Origin: Fidelibacterota bacterium
GTDB lineage: Bacteria > Fidelibacterota > Marinisomatia > SCGC-AAA003-L08 > D37C17
Length of the DNA: 8,529 nt
Direction of reading: 5' to 3'
NCBI GenBank assembly: GCA_002707765.1
Contig: PANV01000005.1
Location: forward strand, 16,795-25,323
Shown piece after piece: positions 6,211-8,529 of this stretch; positions within the stretch are counted from its first letter, which is position 1, and each line of letters begins with the position of its first letter. A program made the position numbers and the translations under genes. The notes beneath the pieces were generated by a model. That model had not been told where the DNA came from and searched no databases. It was given only the letters and a program-made list of their open reading frames with translations.

Positions 6211-7269
6211 ATGAGTACTTCTATTAAAGATATGCTGGCTTATGCACTGGATGCAGGAGCCTCAGATTTACATTTAAGTGTTGGGTCAATCCCAATGGTT
6301 AGAATTCATGGAGAAATGAAAAAACTTCAATTACCTATTCTGGATATGAATTCGATGAAAAAAATAAGAGATGACATCTTAAATGATAATCAAAAAAAAC
6401 TTTTTTCAGATAAACTAGAAATAGACTTTTCTACAGCGCTTGATGATAAAGGCAGATTCAGAGTTAATTTTTTTAATCAGATAAATGGAATGTCAGCTGT
6501 GTTTAGGGCGATTCCATCTGAAATTAAAAGTTGTCAAGAACTTGGAGTTCCTCCAATAATGAATCAACTCGCTATGAAAAATAAAGGCTTAGTTTTATTA
6601 ACTGGACCGACTGGAAGTGGTAAATCTACAACTCTAGCAGCAATGATAGATCATATCAATGAAAATAAAACAAGTCACATTATTACAATCGAGGATCCTG
6701 TTGAATATTTCCATAAGTCAAAAAACTGTATGATTAATCAAAGAGAATTGGGTCAATCTACACATTCATTCTCTAATGCTATTCGTTCAGCTTTGAGAGA
6801 AGACCCAGATGTGATATTAGTTGGTGAAATGAGAGACTTGGAGACAATACAGCTTGCTCTTACTGCAGCTGAAACTGGCCACCTTGTCCTTTCTACATTA
6901 CATACATCTAGTGCTGTAAAAACAATTGACAGGATAATTGATGTATTTCCATCAGGCCAAAAAGAGCATATAAGATCAATGTTATCTGAAAGCTTGCTCG
7001 CGGTAATTGCTCAAAAACTACTTCGAAATAAAAATCAAAATGGCAGGGTTCCAGCATGTGAAATTATGGTAGCAAATTCTGCTGTTAAAAATCTTATAAG
7101 AGAAGATAAAATATATCAAATACCTTCTTTGATTCAAGGTGGTAGCCAAGATGGAATGCAAACATTAGATCAAGACCTACAAAGACTTCTTCATCAAGGA
7201 CTAGTAGATCGTTCTGAAGCAATAAAAGTAGCTGAAAATACCGATGTTTTTGAAAAAGGTGTTTTTTAA
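6211..7269 (+). CDS. pilT: PilT, type IV pilus retraction ATPase
   Basis: The protein has 352 residues, the usual PilT size. It is a hexameric cytoplasmic motor of the secretion-ATPase superfamily that depolymerises the pilus at its base. The N-terminal PAS-like region includes ASDLHLSVGSIPMVRIHGE (17-35). The ATPase core shows Walker A GPTGSGKST (132-140), the Asp box IEDPVEY (160-166), Walker B VILVGEMRD (201-209, Glu206) and the His box TGHLVLSTLHT (222-232, His224 and His231). The late motif AVKNLIRE (291-298) closely matches the AIRNLIRE motif linked to retraction, and GMQTLDQDL (315-323) is also PilT-like. The tetracysteine zinc site of PilB-type extension motors is absent. No Shine-Dalgarno is obvious before the ATG, 14 nt after the pilin stop. 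Its own TAA shares a base with the next ATG (TAATG). Confidence 0.96.
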   Translation: MSTSIKDMLAYALDAGASDLHLSVGSIPMVRIHGEMKKLQLPILDMNSMKKIRDDILNDNQKKLFSDKLEIDFSTALDDKGRFRVNFFNQINGMSAVFRAIPSEIKSCQELGVPPIMNQLAMKNKGLVLLTGPTGSGKSTTLAAMIDHINENKTSHIITIEDPVEYFHKSKNCMINQRELGQSTHSFSNAIRSALREDPDVILVGEMRDLETIQLALTAAETGHLVLSTLHTSSAVKTIDRIIDVFPSGQKEHIRSMLSESLLAVIAQKLLRNKNQNGRVPACEIMVANSAVKNLIREDKIYQIPSLIQGGSQDGMQTLDQDLQRLLHQGLVDRSEAIKVAENTDVFEKGVF

Positions 7270-7769
7270 TGTTACAACGAAAAAAGTTTCTTTTTAACAT
7301 AAATCAATTAGGCTTTACATATGTTGAAGCTATAATATCAATTTCTCTAACTTTAGTAGCAGCAGGTGCAATCACTTTTGGTGTTGGAAAAGCTGTAAGA
7401 ACTTACAAATCTATTTACCTTAAAGAAAGAGCATTAGAAGAGCTAATAAAATATACTGAAGAGTATAGAATGATGGTAGCATATGGTGAAAAACCCTTAC
7501 CTGGCAAGCAGCCAAGAAATGGCCACAAAGTCAATATTTATAATCCATACCAAGAACAGAGAGGACTTGGTGCAAGTTTTGGAGAAACTGTACAAATAAT
7601 TGAGGGAACCATGTTTCATGTAATAACTGATAAATCAAATGAAACTTCAGGAGATCAATCTGGCTATTTTAATATCAAAACATGGATAGAATGGGAAGAT
7701 CCATATGTTGGGAATACTGCATATAAACACTTAGCTTTCGAAGTTGACCAAGCTGTCTTAATGAAATAA
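7269..7769 (+). CDS. Prepilin-like minor pilin with GFTYVEA cleavage motif
   Basis: The protein has 166 residues. It carries a basic leader and a prepilin cleavage site at Gly15/Phe16, followed by FTYVEAIISISLTLVAAGAI (16-35) with Glu20 at mature position 5. The mature part continues as a helix (to about residue 65), then a probable beta-rich C-terminal region containing TWIEWEDPY and ending HLAFEVDQAVLMK. There are no cysteines. The ATG overlaps the pilT stop by one base and the next prepilin gene begins 2 nt after its stop, so it is part of the pilus operon. Size and position suit a minor pilin of the PilV or GspI type that primes assembly or sits at the tip, but the globular domain is too divergent for me to name a subfamily. 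Prepilin identity is secure; the specific role is inference. Confidence 0.82.
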   Translation: MLQRKKFLFNINQLGFTYVEAIISISLTLVAAGAITFGVGKAVRTYKSIYLKERALEELIKYTEEYRMMVAYGEKPLPGKQPRNGHKVNIYNPYQEQRGLGASFGETVQIIEGTMFHVITDKSNETSGDQSGYFNIKTWIEWEDPYVGNTAYKHLAFEVDQAVLMK

Positions 7770-7771
7770 AA

Positions 7772-8473
7772 ATGAAAATAAAAACTAAACATATAAGAGG
7801 CTTTACTTTATTAGAAATGCTTATTTCTATGATTATAACATCAATGGCAACTATAATGATGATGTTTGTATTTAATGAATCGCAAAAGAAATTTTTTAAT
7901 GATAATATGGAACTTGATATTGCAATTTATTGTAATAGATCTATTCAAGCAATTTCAAAATTAGTAAATGATATTACCGCGCCTATAGATCAACAACAAG
8001 ATTGGGAAGGTAATAATTCATATAAACTAAGTTTTTATGATGTTGATAGAAGTGGGGATGTAGATGAAAGGGAAATCATAATCAGACTAAGTAGTACTGA
8101 TGGTTTTATAATTAAAGAGAATAATACAGATGTTACTAATACAATTTTTGATGGTGTATTAATCAATGGAGGTTCTATAAATTTTGGTACAAAAGATCCG
8201 AACACCCAAACATCCTATGTAATTAATGATTGGGGAATAGAAAAATTAACAGCTGATTCACTATATCATCGAATTAATCCATCCAAAACAAATGCAATGT
8301 CTTTATCATCATATGAAATTTGGATGGAAATTGAAATTCAAACTGAAAAACCTGGAAATCTTGGAAGCGAAACTCTATACAAATATAAAAAATTCTCTAC
8401 TAGATCATTTTCACCAGGATTATATTTAAGAGAAAAAAGTAAAAAATCAAATAATCAGACAACTGATATTTAA
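7772..8473 (+). CDS. Prepilin-like minor pilin, PilW/GspJ type, with EF-hand-like loop
   Basis: The protein has 233 residues. A 10-residue basic leader ends at Gly10/Phe11, followed by FTLLEMLISMIITSMATIMM (11-30) with Glu15 at mature position 5. The size, the FTLLEMLISM start and a long beta-rich C-terminal region resemble PilW and GspJ-like minor pilins, which join the tip or priming complex of pili or type II secretion pseudopili. Residues 90-101 (DVDRSGDVDERE) fit a full EF-hand calcium loop: Asp90, Asp92, Ser94, Gly95, Asp96, Asp98 and Glu101 occupy the expected positions. There is one cysteine (Cys54). The gene starts 2 nt after the previous stop and is followed directly by another ATG, consistent with a single operon. 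Subfamily naming is tentative; prepilin identity is firm. Confidence 0.84.
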   Translation: MKIKTKHIRGFTLLEMLISMIITSMATIMMMFVFNESQKKFFNDNMELDIAIYCNRSIQAISKLVNDITAPIDQQQDWEGNNSYKLSFYDVDRSGDVDEREIIIRLSSTDGFIIKENNTDVTNTIFDGVLINGGSINFGTKDPNTQTSYVINDWGIEKLTADSLYHRINPSKTNAMSLSSYEIWMEIEIQTEKPGNLGSETLYKYKKFSTRSFSPGLYLREKSKKSNNQTTDI

Positions 8474-8529
8474 ATGAAAAATAAAAATAAATTTAATAAA
8501 CTTCTTATATCAGGTATGTCTCTTCCAAT
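8474..8529 (+). CDS. Start of a further gene in the pilus operon (cut by window edge)
   Basis: An ATG follows the preceding TAA with no gap and the frame stays open to the window edge, giving 18 codons that read MKNKNKFNKLLISGMSLP. The lysine-rich start followed by a mildly hydrophobic stretch suggests a signal peptide. I do not see the G-FTxxE prepilin motif, so it is not clearly a further minor pilin. By position it could be a PilX-like, PilY1-like or other exported pilus component, but so little is visible that no function can be assigned. Confidence 0.55.
   Translation, partial: MKNKNKFNKLLISGMSLP

Noticed and set aside
7094..7300. 68-codon minus-strand open frame across the pilT-minor pilin junction
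   Set aside because: It is antisense to conserved PilT C-terminal motifs and the prepilin start; its Leu/Phe-rich composition mirrors the coding strand.
1..8529. CRISPR array, insertion sequence or phage-derived segment
   Set aside because: No regularly spaced repeats, transposase motifs, terminal inverted repeats or phage structural proteins were seen, and coding density and composition are even throughout.

Overview
The window is AT-rich, densely coding DNA from a Gram-negative-like bacterium. The combination of a C25 (gingipain-type) secreted peptidase ending in a two-loop dockerin-type domain, a pgsB-pgsC-pgsW poly-gamma-glutamate cluster and type IV pilus genes points to the FCB superphylum. 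A marine Candidatus Marinimicrobia (SAR406) lineage is my best guess. This rests on recalled family traits, not on a phylogenetic marker, so the taxonomic call is inference.

Layout: two transcription units diverge from a 194-bp, very AT-rich spacer (5541-5734). Leftward (minus strand) run a 1158-residue C25 peptidase (5540-2064), pgsB (2055-901), pgsC (901-395) and the start of pgsW (402 to beyond base 1). Gaps are 8 nt, then a 1-nt overlap, then an 8-nt overlap, so the four genes look like one transcript. Rightward (plus strand) run a type IV pilin (5735-6196), the retraction ATPase pilT (6211-7269), two prepilin-like minor pilins (7269-7769 and 7772-8473) and the first 18 codons of another gene (8474 onward). 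Gaps are 14, -1, 2 and 0 nt, again operon-like.

How they may work together: PgsB (a Mur-ligase-like amide ligase) and PgsC (membrane partner) make a poly-gamma-glutamate polymer, and PgsW is an accessory protein of that system. The pilus genes supply a major pilin, the motor that retracts it and minor pilins that prime or cap the fibre. The peptidase is predicted to be exported and is calcium-binding at its C-terminus. Both arms therefore concern the cell surface, and the shared spacer could co-regulate them.

No RNA gene, CRISPR array, insertion sequence or clear intrinsic terminator was seen. The most interesting points are the peptidase-to-pgsBCW linkage, a Tyr where the gingipain catalytic His is expected, an EF-hand-like loop in a minor pilin, and an 8-bp perfect inverted repeat just upstream of the peptidase gene.
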